Made by a program: the position numbers and the translations under genes. Positions 52,030 through 61,492 of a stretch of 64,000 nucleotides of DNA are shown one piece after another. Numbering within the stretch: the stretch's first letter is position 1; every line of letters begins with the position of its first letter. The DNA is taken from positions 558,001-622,000 of the forward strand of contig NZ_CP029378.1 in assembly GCF_003268675.1 (NCBI RefSeq), given 5' to 3'. The notes beneath the pieces were generated by a model. The model was not told the DNA's origin. It saw nothing but the letters and a program-made list of their open reading frames with translations, and searched no databases. The DNA is from Streptomyces bacillaris. GTDB lineage: Bacteria > Actinomycetota > Actinomycetes > Streptomycetales > Streptomycetaceae.

Positions 52030-52839
52030 ATGAGCACCTCCCCCGACCGGCAGAGCGGACTCGCCACCTCCCGGGCGCACTCCGCCCGCGTCTACGACTA
52101 CATCCTGGGCGGCAAGGACCACTACCCCGTGGATGCCGAGGCGGGCGACGCGATGTGCCGCCACTGGCCCGCCCTGCCCGTCCACATGATGGAGAACCGC
52201 CGCTTCATGCACCGCGCCGGGCGTTTCCTCGCCGAGGAGTGCGGCATCCGGCAGTTCCTCGACGTCGGTACGGGGCTGCCGACCTCGCCCAACCTGCACG
52301 AGGTCGTGCAGGAGGTGGCCCCGGAGTCCCACGTCGTCTACGTGGACAACGACCCCATCGTGCTCGCCCACGCGCGTGCCCTGCTCCAGAGTTCGCCCGA
52401 GGGCGCCACCGCGTACGTCGACGCCGACATGCACGACCCCGACGCGATCCTCGACAGCCAGGAGTTCCAGGAGCTGATCGATCTGGACCGGCCCGTCGGG
52501 CTGATGGTGATCGGCATCATGCACTTCATCCTGCCGCCCGACGATCACCGGCTGGTCAGGCGGCTGCTGGACCCGCTGCCGTCCGGCAGCTATCTGGCCA
52601 TGACCATCGGCACGGCGGACTTCGCGCCCGAGGAGGTCAACCGGGTGGCGCAGGAGTACCGCGAGCAGGGCATGCCCTTCGTCCTGCGCGATCTGCCCGC
52701 CGCCACGTCGTTCTTCGACGGGCTGGAGATCCAGGAGCCGGGGGTCAGGCAGGTGCACACCTGGCGCCCCGGGCCGGAGCAGGACGGCGTCGACGGCCGG
52801 GACATCGCCATGTACGGCGCGGTGGCCAGGAAGCCCTGA
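52030..52839 (+). CDS. DUF574 SAM-dependent methyltransferase
   Basis: A 269-residue member of the DUF574 (S-adenosyl methyltransferase-like) family, expanded in Streptomyces. Signature motifs are ARVYDYILGGKDHYPVD, NRRFMHRAGRFLAEE, the SAM-binding QFLDVGTGLPT, and VYVDNDP. Substrate unknown; some family members lie beside regulatory and sporulation genes, as here next to a SpoIIE phosphatase. Confidence 0.92.
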   Translation: MSTSPDRQSGLATSRAHSARVYDYILGGKDHYPVDAEAGDAMCRHWPALPVHMMENRRFMHRAGRFLAEECGIRQFLDVGTGLPTSPNLHEVVQEVAPESHVVYVDNDPIVLAHARALLQSSPEGATAYVDADMHDPDAILDSQEFQELIDLDRPVGLMVIGIMHFILPPDDHRLVRRLLDPLPSGSYLAMTIGTADFAPEEVNRVAQEYREQGMPFVLRDLPAATSFFDGLEIQEPGVRQVHTWRPGPEQDGVDGRDIAMYGAVARKP

Positions 52840-53588
52840 GAGCACGGACATCACGACGGTCGGGCGCGCCGGTCCCGTCTCCGCGCCCCAAGACCGGTCC
52901 CGGCTCCGCGCCTGAGACCGGTCCCGACTCCCGCGCCTGAGACCGGGCCGGTCTCCGTGGCCGATCCACCCCGTTTCTCCCTCTTCCTCCCCGGCCGGAT
53001 TGGTCTATACCTTTGACCTCGAAATACTCCGGCCGGGAATCATTTCCCCCTTTCGTCAATACCAGCAGGCGAGCCTGAATTCGCTCACCTCACGCCCTCT
53101 GCACCGCACGCACCGTCACGGACATCCGGAATACGGATACCCGTCACCGGCCTACCGCCAAGTATTCAGGAGCGGCTTTCCAAGTCCTCCACCTTCCTTT
53201 ACGATCAGCCGGGCGACGGGCCGATTTCGGTCCCGCCCACGCGCTGACAGGATTTTCCACGTGACCGTGTACGGCAAATTACGCGCCCTCGCGGGCTCAC
53301 CCTCCCCCGACGGCACCACGGCGGCCACCTCGCCCTGAGCCGCCCTCAGGGCGCCCGGTCGACGGAATGGCGCTCTCCGCTCCCGTAACGGCGTCGCACG
53401 CGTCATTCCGGACCCACCCCCGCCCGCCCTCCGCCCATCCTTTTGCCGCCGACACACGTGTGTATGCTCTGCCTCGCCCGGCCGCCCCGAAATGTTCCAC
53501 CCATTCCACCGTGGGCCCCGCACGGCCTTTTTCACGCCGAGAGCAAATAGCGGAGCACGGGAAACAATTTTGCAGGAGGTCTGCCTAA
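52840..53588. other. Long intergenic region upstream of the FAAL operon, with tandem repeats
   Basis: About 750 bp with no gene. Directly after the methyltransferase are three to four imperfect copies of a 24-bp unit like AGACCGGTCCCGGCTCCGCG (52868-52957). Farther right, the stretch around 53000-53240 and 53470-53580 is less GC-rich, as expected for promoters of the following operon. A strong ribosome site (GCAGGAGG) sits just before ATG 53589. I could not define promoter boxes. Confidence 0.55.
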
Positions 53589-55370
53589 ATGCCCGAGCGC
53601 GAGAGTCTGGTGGCCCTGCTGCGCGAACGCGCCGCCGCACACGGCGACCGGCCCGCGGTCGGGTTCAGCGCCGATCCGGCCGACCCGGCGGCCTACGAGG
53701 AGACCACCTACGGGCAGTTGGACGAGACCGCCCGCCGTATCGCCGTCCTGCTCCGGAGCGCGGGCGTGGCGGAGGGCGACCGGGTCCTGCTGCTCCATCC
53801 GCCGGGGCTCGGCTTCCCCCGGGGGTTCACCGGCTGTCTCTACGCCGGGGCCGTCGCCGTGCCCGCGCCGATGCCCGACGGCTACCGGCGTCAGCAGGAG
53901 CGACTGGCGGGCATCGCCCGGGACGCCCGGGTGAGCGCCGTGCTCACCGACCGCGTGACGGCCGAGGCGGTCACCGGGTGGGCCCGGGAGTGCGGCCTCC
54001 CGGACCTTCCGGTGCTCGCGGTCGACCCCGACTCCCTTCCACCCGAAGGGGATTGGCGCGAGCCGCGGATCGGAGCCCGTACGGTCGCGTTCCTCCAGTA
54101 CACCTCCGGGTCGACCAGCGAACCCAAGGGCGTCGTCGTCGACCACGGCAACGTCCTCGCCAACGCCGAGGCGTTCGTCGGCACGGTCGACGTCCGGCAG
54201 GAGACGCGCTGGGGCGGCTGGCTGCCCATGTACCACGACTTCGGGCTGATCGGGCTGCTGATCACCCCGCTCACCCTGGGCAGCACGACCGTGCTGATGT
54301 CGGCCGCCACCTTCCTCAAGCGCCCTTATCTCTGGCTGCGGTTGATGGACGCGTACGACCTCCAGGTCTCCCCCGCACCGAACTTCGCCTACGACCTGTG
54401 CGTCCAGCGCGTCACGGACGCCCAGTTGGAGGGCCTGGACCTGTCCCGGTGGACGCACGCCATGAACGGCTCCGAGCCGGTCCGGGCCCGTACGCTGACC
54501 GCCTTCGCCGAGCGCTTCGCCGCCGCCGGGTTCCGCGCCGACGCACTGACCCCCGGCTACGGCCTGGCCGAGGCCACCCTCTGCGTCTCCGGGGCGCCCT
54601 CCCACCGGCCGCCGGTGATCACCCCGGTCGACGCCGGGGCGCTGGCCGAGGACGTCTTCCGCCCCGCCGGCCCCGCGACACCTCCCGAGGCGGTGCGTCC
54701 GCTGGTCAGCAGCGGGCGTCTCTGCCCCGGTGTGGAGGTCGTCGCCGTGGACCCCGACGACGGCACGGTCCTGCCGGAGGGCGCCATCGGTGAACTCTGG
54801 TTGCGCGGGCCGAGCGTGGCCCGGGGCTACTGGGAGAAGGAGGAGCAGAGCGCGCTGACGTTCGGGGGCGTCACCCGGGACGGCCGGAGCGGCTGGCTGC
54901 GCACCGGGGACCGGGGGCTGTCGGCCGACGGCGAGCTGTACGTCACCGGGCGGATCAAGGAACTCCTGATCCTGGGCGGCCGCAACCTCTACCCGCACGA
55001 TCTGGAGGCGGCCGTCCGCGCCACCCATCCGGCGCTGGAGCGCACCGCCACCGCCGTGTTCACCGTGCCGTCCGCCGGGGACCAGCTGGTGGTGGTCCAG
55101 GAGGCGCGCCCGGCGCAGCTCGGCGCCGCTTCGGCCGGGGAGCTGATCGACGGGGTGACCCGGGCGCTGGGCCGGGAGTTCGGCGTCGCCGTGCCCAATG
55201 TCGTCCTGGTCCGCCCGGGTGACGTCCAGCGGACCACCAGCGGCAAGATCCAGCGCACCCTGACCCGGGAGCTGCTGCTGGGCGGGGAGTTGCGGGTGGT
55301 CGAGCAGCGGGTGAGCCCCGCGCTGGAGCGGGCCCGGGCCGCGCACGCCGCGACGGGGGCGCGCCCGTGA
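53589..55370 (+). CDS. Fatty acyl-AMP ligase (FAAL)
   Basis: A 593-residue adenylating enzyme of the FAAL group, which activates fatty acids as acyl-AMP and hands them to a carrier protein rather than to CoA. It has YTSGSTSEPKGVVVDH, GWLPMYHDFGLIG, MNGSEPVRARTL (the SEP motif typical of FAALs), PGYGLAEATL, GRIKELLILGGRNLYPHD and a C-terminal TSGKIQR lysine. It is the first gene of a coupled operon, with AGGAGG before the ATG, and its stop overlaps the next GTG. The likely acceptor is the carrier protein at 58880. Similar FAAL plus acyl-CoA dehydrogenase sets make unsaturated lipid starters in ramoplanin-type lipopeptide pathways. Confidence 0.92.
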   Translation: MPERESLVALLRERAAAHGDRPAVGFSADPADPAAYEETTYGQLDETARRIAVLLRSAGVAEGDRVLLLHPPGLGFPRGFTGCLYAGAVAVPAPMPDGYRRQQERLAGIARDARVSAVLTDRVTAEAVTGWARECGLPDLPVLAVDPDSLPPEGDWREPRIGARTVAFLQYTSGSTSEPKGVVVDHGNVLANAEAFVGTVDVRQETRWGGWLPMYHDFGLIGLLITPLTLGSTTVLMSAATFLKRPYLWLRLMDAYDLQVSPAPNFAYDLCVQRVTDAQLEGLDLSRWTHAMNGSEPVRARTLTAFAERFAAAGFRADALTPGYGLAEATLCVSGAPSHRPPVITPVDAGALAEDVFRPAGPATPPEAVRPLVSSGRLCPGVEVVAVDPDDGTVLPEGAIGELWLRGPSVARGYWEKEEQSALTFGGVTRDGRSGWLRTGDRGLSADGELYVTGRIKELLILGGRNLYPHDLEAAVRATHPALERTATAVFTVPSAGDQLVVVQEARPAQLGAASAGELIDGVTRALGREFGVAVPNVVLVRPGDVQRTTSGKIQRTLTRELLLGGELRVVEQRVSPALERARAAHAATGARP

Positions 55371-57082
55371 GCGCGCTGACCGCCGCCGAGCTGGAGCGGG
55401 CGCTCGGGGACCCGTCGGACCCGAAGACGCTGTTCTCGTACGCCCGTTGTGCGGAACTCGACCGGGCGGAGGCGTTCCCCGAGGCGATCTGTGCGGAGCT
55501 GGACCGGCTCGGCCTCCCCCGGCAGTACGTGCCCGAGGCGTACGGCGGCGCGCTCACCGGTCTCCAGGAGCTGGCGGACCTGGTCCGGGTCGTCGCCCGG
55601 CGCGATCTCACGGTGGCGATCGGCCATGCCAAGAGCTATCTCGGCGCGGCCTGTGTCTGGACGGCCGGGACTCCGGAGCAGGCCCGGCCCCTGGCCGACC
55701 GGCTGGTCGCCGGGGCGCCGGTCTCCTGGGGGCTGACCGAGCGCGCCCACGGCAGCGATCTGCTGGCGACCGGGCTGGCCGCCGTGCCCGATGGTTCGGG
55801 CGGCTACCGGCTCACGGGTGAGAAGTGGCTGATCAACAACGCCACCCGGGGCGAGCTGATCTGTGTGCTCGCCCGGACCGATCCGGCGGGCGGGCCGCGC
55901 GCCCTCAGCCTCTTCCTCGTCGACAAGGACCGGCTGGAGTCAGGTGTCTACCGCTGTCTGCCCAAGCAGCGCACCCACGGCATCCGGGGCGCCGACATCA
56001 GCGGCATCGCCTTCGACGGGGCCCTGATACCGGCGGACGCCCTCGTCGGGGAGGCCGGGCACGGTGCCGAGACCGTTCTCCGGACGCTCCAGCTCACCCG
56101 TACGGTCTGCACCGCGCTCTCCCTGGGCGCCGCCGACCACGCGCTGCGGCAGGCGGCCGCCTTCACCTCGGGGCGCGAGCTGTACGGCGGCCGACTGACC
56201 CGTTTCCCGCATGTGCGGCGGACCCTGGGCCGCGCCCACGCCACGTTGCTGGCCTGCGAGGCGGTGAGCCTGGTCGCCAACCGTTCGGCCGGTGCCCTGC
56301 CCGGCGAACAGAGCGTCGCCGCGAGCGTGGTGAAGTCCTTCGTGCCGGAGCGGGTCGACGCGCTCATCGCCGACTGCGGCGAACTCCTGGGCGGCCGAGC
56401 ATTTCTGACGGAGGTACACGAGTACGGCTCCTTCCAGAAGCTGGCCCGGGACCACCGGGTGGTGGGCATCTTCGACGGCAACCAGGCGGTCAACCGCAAC
56501 GCCCTGATAAACCAGTTCCCGGTGCTGGCCCGCCGCTACCGGGAGGGCCGGGTGGACCCGGCCGGGCTCTCGGCGGCGGTCACCCCCGGCTCGCCCCTGC
56601 CGCCCGTCGCACCCGGCCGGCTGGAGCTGGTCTCGCGGGGCGGCTCCAGCCTCGTACAGAACCTGCCGTCCGCCGTCGCCGCTCTCCGTACGGCGGAGGG
56701 GACCGATCCCCGGCTGCTCGCCCTGGCCGAGCGGCTCCTCGCCCGCTGCGAGACGCTCCACGGGGAACTGGCCGCGCTGCGGCCCGCGCGGATCGCGTCC
56801 GCGCGCGCCTTCGATCTGGCGGAGGAGTACGAGGAGTGCTTCGCCGGAGCCGCAGTGCTCAACCTGTGGCTCGCGGGAGCCGGGCGGCCCGCCCACCGTC
56901 CCGAGCTGGGGCTATGGGCCCGGCCCGAGCTGTGGCAGGACGGGCTGTGGGCCAGGGCCGCGCTCGCCGCGGTGCTCGGCCGGAGGGGCCAGGAGCCGGG
57001 CGACGGCGCCGAGTCGGACGCGCTGTACGACGCCGTGGAGGCCGTCGGTGCCGCCCCCGCGGCCGGAAAGGAGACCCGGTGA
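55367..57082 (+). CDS. Large acyl-CoA/acyl-ACP dehydrogenase, first of pair
   Basis: A 571-residue flavoprotein of the acyl-CoA dehydrogenase fold, longer than the usual 380-400 because of a C-terminal extension. The FAD and substrate motifs WGLTERAHGSDLL and GEKWLINNATRG are present. At the usual catalytic-acid position it has IFDGNQAVNRNAL, so Asp may replace the normal Glu of YEGT. It probably introduces a double bond into an acyl chain held on a carrier protein. Start GTG 55367 overlaps the FAAL stop; its TGA overlaps the next GTG. Confidence 0.88.
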   Translation: MSALTAAELERALGDPSDPKTLFSYARCAELDRAEAFPEAICAELDRLGLPRQYVPEAYGGALTGLQELADLVRVVARRDLTVAIGHAKSYLGAACVWTAGTPEQARPLADRLVAGAPVSWGLTERAHGSDLLATGLAAVPDGSGGYRLTGEKWLINNATRGELICVLARTDPAGGPRALSLFLVDKDRLESGVYRCLPKQRTHGIRGADISGIAFDGALIPADALVGEAGHGAETVLRTLQLTRTVCTALSLGAADHALRQAAAFTSGRELYGGRLTRFPHVRRTLGRAHATLLACEAVSLVANRSAGALPGEQSVAASVVKSFVPERVDALIADCGELLGGRAFLTEVHEYGSFQKLARDHRVVGIFDGNQAVNRNALINQFPVLARRYREGRVDPAGLSAAVTPGSPLPPVAPGRLELVSRGGSSLVQNLPSAVAALRTAEGTDPRLLALAERLLARCETLHGELAALRPARIASARAFDLAEEYEECFAGAAVLNLWLAGAGRPAHRPELGLWARPELWQDGLWARAALAAVLGRRGQEPGDGAESDALYDAVEAVGAAPAAGKETR

Positions 57083-58797
57083 GCGGTACGGGACCGGCCG
57101 CGCACCCCAGCGCGGCGGAGCTGGAGCGGGCGTTCGGTGACCCCTGGGACCCGGCCAACCCGGTCGGCCACGCCGCCACGGTCGCGGCGGACGAGCGGGA
57201 CGAGGTGGTGGCCGGTGGTGAGCGGCTGCTCGACGCGTACGGTCTGGGCGCCGAGTTCGTCCCTGTCGGGCTGGGCGGACGGCTGGACCGGCTGGACCGG
57301 CTCGCCGAGGTGGTACGGACGGTCTTCCGCCGCGATCCGGCGCTGGGGCTCGGATACGGGGCCGCCTCCTTCATCGCGGCGGTCAACGTCTGGTCCTCCG
57401 GCAGCGACGAGCAGCGGCGCCGGCTGGCGGATCTGCTGCTCGGCGGCGGCCGGGTGGCGACGCTGTACCACGAGCTGGAGCACGGGAACGACCTCGCGGG
57501 TGCCGCGTTCGCCGCCCGCCCCCAGGCGGATGGCACCCTGCGGTTGCACGGCCACAAGGAGGTGGTGAGCAACGCCGAGCGCGCCGGGGCGATGGTGGTC
57601 TTCGCCCGGACCTCGGACGCTCCCGGTTCCCGCAGCCACACGCAACTGCTGCTGGAGAAGAGTGGGTTGCCCGCCGACCGCTACCGGTACCGGCCGCGCT
57701 TCGCCAGCGTCGGTATGCGCGGGGTGCGGCTCGGCGGCATCGAGTTCGACGACTGCCCGGTCGGCCCGGAGACCGTGGTGGGCCGCCTCGGGCAGGGGGT
57801 CGAGAACGCGTTCCGCTCCTTCCAGATCACCCGGACCGCCCTGCCCGCGATGGCCACCCCGATCCTCGACACCGGGCTGCGGACCACCCTGCGCTTCGTC
57901 CGCTCCCGCCGGCTGTACGGCGGACACGCGGGCGATCTGCCGCTGGTCCGCCGGACCGTGGCCGAGGCCTTCACCGATCTGCTGGTCTGCGACGCCGTGG
58001 CCACCACCGGGACCCGTGCCGTGCACCTGCTGCCCGGCGCCACCGCCCTGTACTCCCCCGCCGTCAAGTACCTGGTGTCCAAGCGGCTGATGGACGCCAT
58101 GGACCGCCTCTCGGTGGTGCTGGGAGCGCACTTCTATCTCCGCGAGGGCGAATTCGCCATCTTCCAGAAGCAGTTGCGGGACCTCCAGGTGGTCGGCTTC
58201 GGCCATGCCGCCCGGGTCGTCTGCCTGTCCACGGTCCTGCCGCAGCTGCCGGGCGCGGCCCGCCGGGCGGCCCGGGCCGGTGGAACGCCCGCGCTGCTGT
58301 CCCGGATCGGGGCGCCCCTGCCGCCGCTGGACTTCGGGCGGCTCGCCCTCGCGGCCACCGGCCCGGACGAGCTGGCCGCCGTGCCGGCGCGCATGGCCGA
58401 GGAGCTGGCCGGGAGCACGGACCACCGGGCCCTGGCGGGGCTTGCGGCGGTGTTCGCCGCGGAGGCGGAGCGCGTACGGGTGGAGGCTTCGGCGCTGGCG
58501 CCGCGGGACCTCGCGGTCGGCGGCCCGGCCGATGCCCTGGAGATCGCCGCCCGCTGGACGACGGTGGTGGCCGCCGCCTGCTGCCTCACCACCTGGCGGG
58601 ACAACCGCGACGGCGGCGACCCCTTCCTGGCCGACCCGCTCTGGGCCGAGGCCGCCCTGACCCGGCTGCTCGGCGGGACCGGCCGGGGCGACGGGCGGCT
58701 GCCGCCCGAGCGGGCCGAACCGCTGTACCGCGCCCTGCTCGACCGCGACGACGCGGGGCTCGGCTTCGACCTGGCGCGCCGCGAGCTGCCCGGCTGA
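57079..58797 (+). CDS. Large acyl-CoA/acyl-ACP dehydrogenase, second of pair
   Basis: A 572-residue homologue of the preceding gene, with YHELEHGNDLAGAAF, GHKEVVSNAERAG and RRLYGGHAGDLPLVRRTVAEA. At the catalytic-acid position the segment reads FGHAARVVCLST, with no acidic residue, so this subunit may use another base, be a non-catalytic partner of the first dehydrogenase, or act on a different step. Pairs of such enzymes occur in enduracidin and ramoplanin loci where a dienoyl chain is made. Start GTG 57079; 82 bp follow before the carrier protein gene. Confidence 0.87.
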   Translation: MSGTGPAAHPSAAELERAFGDPWDPANPVGHAATVAADERDEVVAGGERLLDAYGLGAEFVPVGLGGRLDRLDRLAEVVRTVFRRDPALGLGYGAASFIAAVNVWSSGSDEQRRRLADLLLGGGRVATLYHELEHGNDLAGAAFAARPQADGTLRLHGHKEVVSNAERAGAMVVFARTSDAPGSRSHTQLLLEKSGLPADRYRYRPRFASVGMRGVRLGGIEFDDCPVGPETVVGRLGQGVENAFRSFQITRTALPAMATPILDTGLRTTLRFVRSRRLYGGHAGDLPLVRRTVAEAFTDLLVCDAVATTGTRAVHLLPGATALYSPAVKYLVSKRLMDAMDRLSVVLGAHFYLREGEFAIFQKQLRDLQVVGFGHAARVVCLSTVLPQLPGAARRAARAGGTPALLSRIGAPLPPLDFGRLALAATGPDELAAVPARMAEELAGSTDHRALAGLAAVFAAEAERVRVEASALAPRDLAVGGPADALEIAARWTTVVAAACCLTTWRDNRDGGDPFLADPLWAEAALTRLLGGTGRGDGRLPPERAEPLYRALLDRDDAGLGFDLARRELPG

Positions 58798-58879
58798 CCT
58801 CCGCCCGTCTGCCGCGACCTGCCCCGCCGACACCCGCCCGCCGCCCGGCCCGCCCCGCACCACGACCCTGGAGAATGCC

Positions 58880-59164
58880 TTGCCCGCCACCGACCACCCC
58901 ACCGAACTGCGGGAGTGGATAGCCCACCGGGTCGCCGACTATCTGGAGTGCGCTCCGGAGGCGATCGACCCCGGGGTCCCGCTCAGCGACTACGGACTGG
59001 ACTCCGTCTACGCCTTCGTCCTCTGCGGGGACCTGGAGGACCACCTCGGCTTCCCCGTCGACCCCACCGTCGTCTGGGACCACCGCAGCGTCGAGGAGCT
59101 GTCGGCCCATCTCGCCGGGGTCGCCGCCGGGCACCGCGCGGACCCGCCGGGGACGGCTCCGTGA
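58880..59164 (+). CDS. Acyl carrier protein 1
   Basis: A 94-residue carrier protein from TTG 58880 (GGAG lies 7 nt upstream). The phosphopantetheine site is YGLDSVYAF (Ser about 38). Acidic helices and the sequence SVEELSAHLAG complete the fold. It follows the FAAL and dehydrogenases and its stop overlaps the KAS III-like start, so it is the likely holder of the lipid chain. Confidence 0.9.
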   Translation: MPATDHPTELREWIAHRVADYLECAPEAIDPGVPLSDYGLDSVYAFVLCGDLEDHLGFPVDPTVVWDHRSVEELSAHLAGVAAGHRADPPGTAP

Positions 59165-60093
59165 CCGCGCTGCGGGCGGTCACGGCCCATCTGCCGTCCC
59201 GGAGCGTGCCGGTCGCCTCACTTCAGGGGGAGCTGAACCTGAGTGACGGTCAGTTGCGCGTGATGCACCGGGTGTTCGGGCTCTCCCAGGTGCTGCGCGA
59301 GCCGACGGGGACGGTGGCGGAGCTGATGCTCGCCACCGCCCGGGGGCTGGACGCGCTGCGGGGGCGGGAGCAGCTGGTGCGCTATGTCGTGCAGGCCCGG
59401 ACCATGCCGGCGGTCGCGCCCTACCCGGTCAACCCGCTGCACGAGGTACGGGACGCGCTGGGCCTGGGCCACGCCCAGGTGTTCAGCGTCTTTCAGCACG
59501 CCTGCGCCTCCGGGCTGCTCGCCGTGGACCTGTGCGGCAAGCTGCTGGCCGCCGACGGCGACCCGGACGCGCTGGCGCTGGTGCTCACCGGCGAGAAGAC
59601 GTTCACCCCGGCCGCCCGGACCGTGCCCGGCACAGCCGTCAACGGTGAGGCGTCGGCGGCGGTCCTGGTCGGCGTCGGCGGGGAGCGCGACCGGGTTCTC
59701 GGCTACGCGACCCGCACCCACGGCCGGTTCAACGCGGCGCTCTCGCTCACCCCCGAGGTGGCCGCCCAGTTCCAGCAGGCCTACCCCGCCGCCCTGGCCG
59801 AGGTGCTGCTCGCCGCCGCCGAGCGGGCCGGGACCACCCTCGACGAGCTGGCACTGATCCTGCCGCACAACGTCAACCGGGTCTCCTGGGTGCGGCTCTG
59901 CCGCGACCTCGGCATCCCCTTGGAGAAGGTGCTGCTGGAGAACGTGCCAGTCACCGGCCACTGTTTCTGCGCGGACCCCTTCCTCAACTACCGCACCGCC
60001 GCCGACCGGGGACTGCTCCAGCCCGGCGACCGCTATCTGATGGCGGCGGTCGGCCTCGGCGCGACCTTCTCCGCCATGGTGCTCCAACACTGA
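59161..60093 (+). CDS. KAS III-like thiolase-fold enzyme
   Basis: A 310-residue protein of the 3-oxoacyl-ACP synthase III family. The active-site Cys is in FQHACASGLL, and the His of LPHNVNRVSW is conserved. The usual third residue (Asn in a GN motif) appears changed: the segment reads VPVTGHCFCADPF, with His after Gly. The enzyme could condense the acyl chain with an extender, or act as an acyltransferase as some KAS III relatives do. Start GTG 59161 overlaps the ACP stop. Confidence 0.85.
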   Translation: MTALRAVTAHLPSRSVPVASLQGELNLSDGQLRVMHRVFGLSQVLREPTGTVAELMLATARGLDALRGREQLVRYVVQARTMPAVAPYPVNPLHEVRDALGLGHAQVFSVFQHACASGLLAVDLCGKLLAADGDPDALALVLTGEKTFTPAARTVPGTAVNGEASAAVLVGVGGERDRVLGYATRTHGRFNAALSLTPEVAAQFQQAYPAALAEVLLAAAERAGTTLDELALILPHNVNRVSWVRLCRDLGIPLEKVLLENVPVTGHCFCADPFLNYRTAADRGLLQPGDRYLMAAVGLGATFSAMVLQH

Positions 60094-60124
60094 CCAGCCG
60101 ATCCGACAGAAAGGAGCGGTCACC

Positions 60125-61492
60125 GTGATGCTGGACTTCATGGGCCGGCTGAGAACGGCCCTCACCGGCTCGCCCGACACCCCGCTCGTCCTCCTCGGCA
60201 ACTTCGAGGTCGAGGAGGAGTGGGCCCGCGACGAACCCGGTCTGCCCCGGGTCGCGTTCACGGCGGGCAGCGCGGTCGTCCACCGCATGGACGCCTTCAC
60301 GCTGCTGCTCGCGGGCAAGAACGACCACGTCGTCCTCAAGGCGGCCCCGGACCCGGACCACCTGGGCCACCTGGAGGAACTGGGCCTGGACCTGCCCCGG
60401 GTGCACACCGTCTCCGGCGGCGACCCCGGGCGGACCGTCACCCGCGACGCCCTCGCCGACCCGGCCCTCCAGGAGGCGCTGCGCGCCCTCGGGCCCGACG
60501 CCCGGATCGTCCCGCACGGCACCTCCGTACGGGAGGAGGAGCTGTCCGGTCTCACCGGCCTGCCCCTGGGCACCCCGCCCGCCGCCCTCTGCAAGGCGGT
60601 CAACAGCAAGGTCTACAGCCGGGCCGTGGCCGAGGCCACCGGGCTGCGCCAGACCCCCGGCTGGAGCTGCGAGAACCTCACCGAGCTGGACGCCGCCTTC
60701 GAGGAGGCCCGGTTCCTCCTGCGGGTCGGCCGCCGCGTCGTCGTGAAGGACGCCTTCGGGGTCTCCGGCAAGGGCATCAGCGTCCTCGACGACGAGCGAC
60801 GGCTCGACACGCTCCGGCGGATGATCGACCGGCGGGCCGCGCGCTCCGGCGACGACCGGGTGGTGCTGGTGGTGGAGGAGTGGGTCGACAAGACCGCCGA
60901 TCTCAACTACCAGTTCACTCTGGGCCGGGACGGCTCCGTCCACTTCGACTTCGTCAAGGAGGCGATCACCGAGGGCGGAGTGCACAAGGGCCACCGCTTC
61001 CCGGCCCCGCTGACCACCCTCCAGCTCGACGCGGTACGCCACGCCGTCGAGGTCATCGGCCAACGGCTCGCCGCCGACGGGTACTTCGGTGTCGTCGGTG
61101 TCGACGCGATGACCGACCCGCAGGGCGGCCTCTACCCGGTCGTGGAGATCAACGCCCGGCACAACATGTCGACGTACCAGGTCCGGCTGCAGGAGCAGTT
61201 CCTCGGCCCCGGGAGCCACGCGCTGGCGCGCCACTACCCCGTACGGCTGCGGACGCCGCTCGGGTTCGGCCGACTTCGCTCCCTCCTAGGGGAGTTGCTG
61301 TTCACCGGCTCCGGCAGCGGGCTGCTCGTCAGCAACTTCGCGACCGTCAACGCGGCCGCCACCGAGGACGGCACGCCCTACGAGGGCCGGCTCCACGGTC
61401 TGCTGATCGGGGACTCCCCCCGGTCCCTGGAGAGAACCGACGAGGCGATCACGGCCCGGCTGGCCGCGCTCGGACAGGAGGACGGGGCATGA
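60125..61492 (+). CDS. PreATP-grasp/ATP-grasp ligase, BtrJ-like
   Basis: A 455-residue ATP-grasp ligase. The N-terminal preATP-grasp region contains VLLGNFEVEEEWARDE; ATP-binding motifs are VVVKDAFGVSGKGI and VVEEWVDKTADLNYQ; metal ligands lie in YPVVEINARHNMSTY. The domain layout matches BtrJ of butirosin biosynthesis, which ligates glutamate to a carrier protein, and PGM1-type ligases. The neighbouring decarboxylase and carrier protein support a BtrJ role. GTG 60125 is 8 nt from AAGGAG; ATG 60128 is an alternative. Its stop overlaps the decarboxylase ATG. Confidence 0.83.
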   Translation: MMLDFMGRLRTALTGSPDTPLVLLGNFEVEEEWARDEPGLPRVAFTAGSAVVHRMDAFTLLLAGKNDHVVLKAAPDPDHLGHLEELGLDLPRVHTVSGGDPGRTVTRDALADPALQEALRALGPDARIVPHGTSVREEELSGLTGLPLGTPPAALCKAVNSKVYSRAVAEATGLRQTPGWSCENLTELDAAFEEARFLLRVGRRVVVKDAFGVSGKGISVLDDERRLDTLRRMIDRRAARSGDDRVVLVVEEWVDKTADLNYQFTLGRDGSVHFDFVKEAITEGGVHKGHRFPAPLTTLQLDAVRHAVEVIGQRLAADGYFGVVGVDAMTDPQGGLYPVVEINARHNMSTYQVRLQEQFLGPGSHALARHYPVRLRTPLGFGRLRSLLGELLFTGSGSGLLVSNFATVNAAATEDGTPYEGRLHGLLIGDSPRSLERTDEAITARLAALGQEDGA

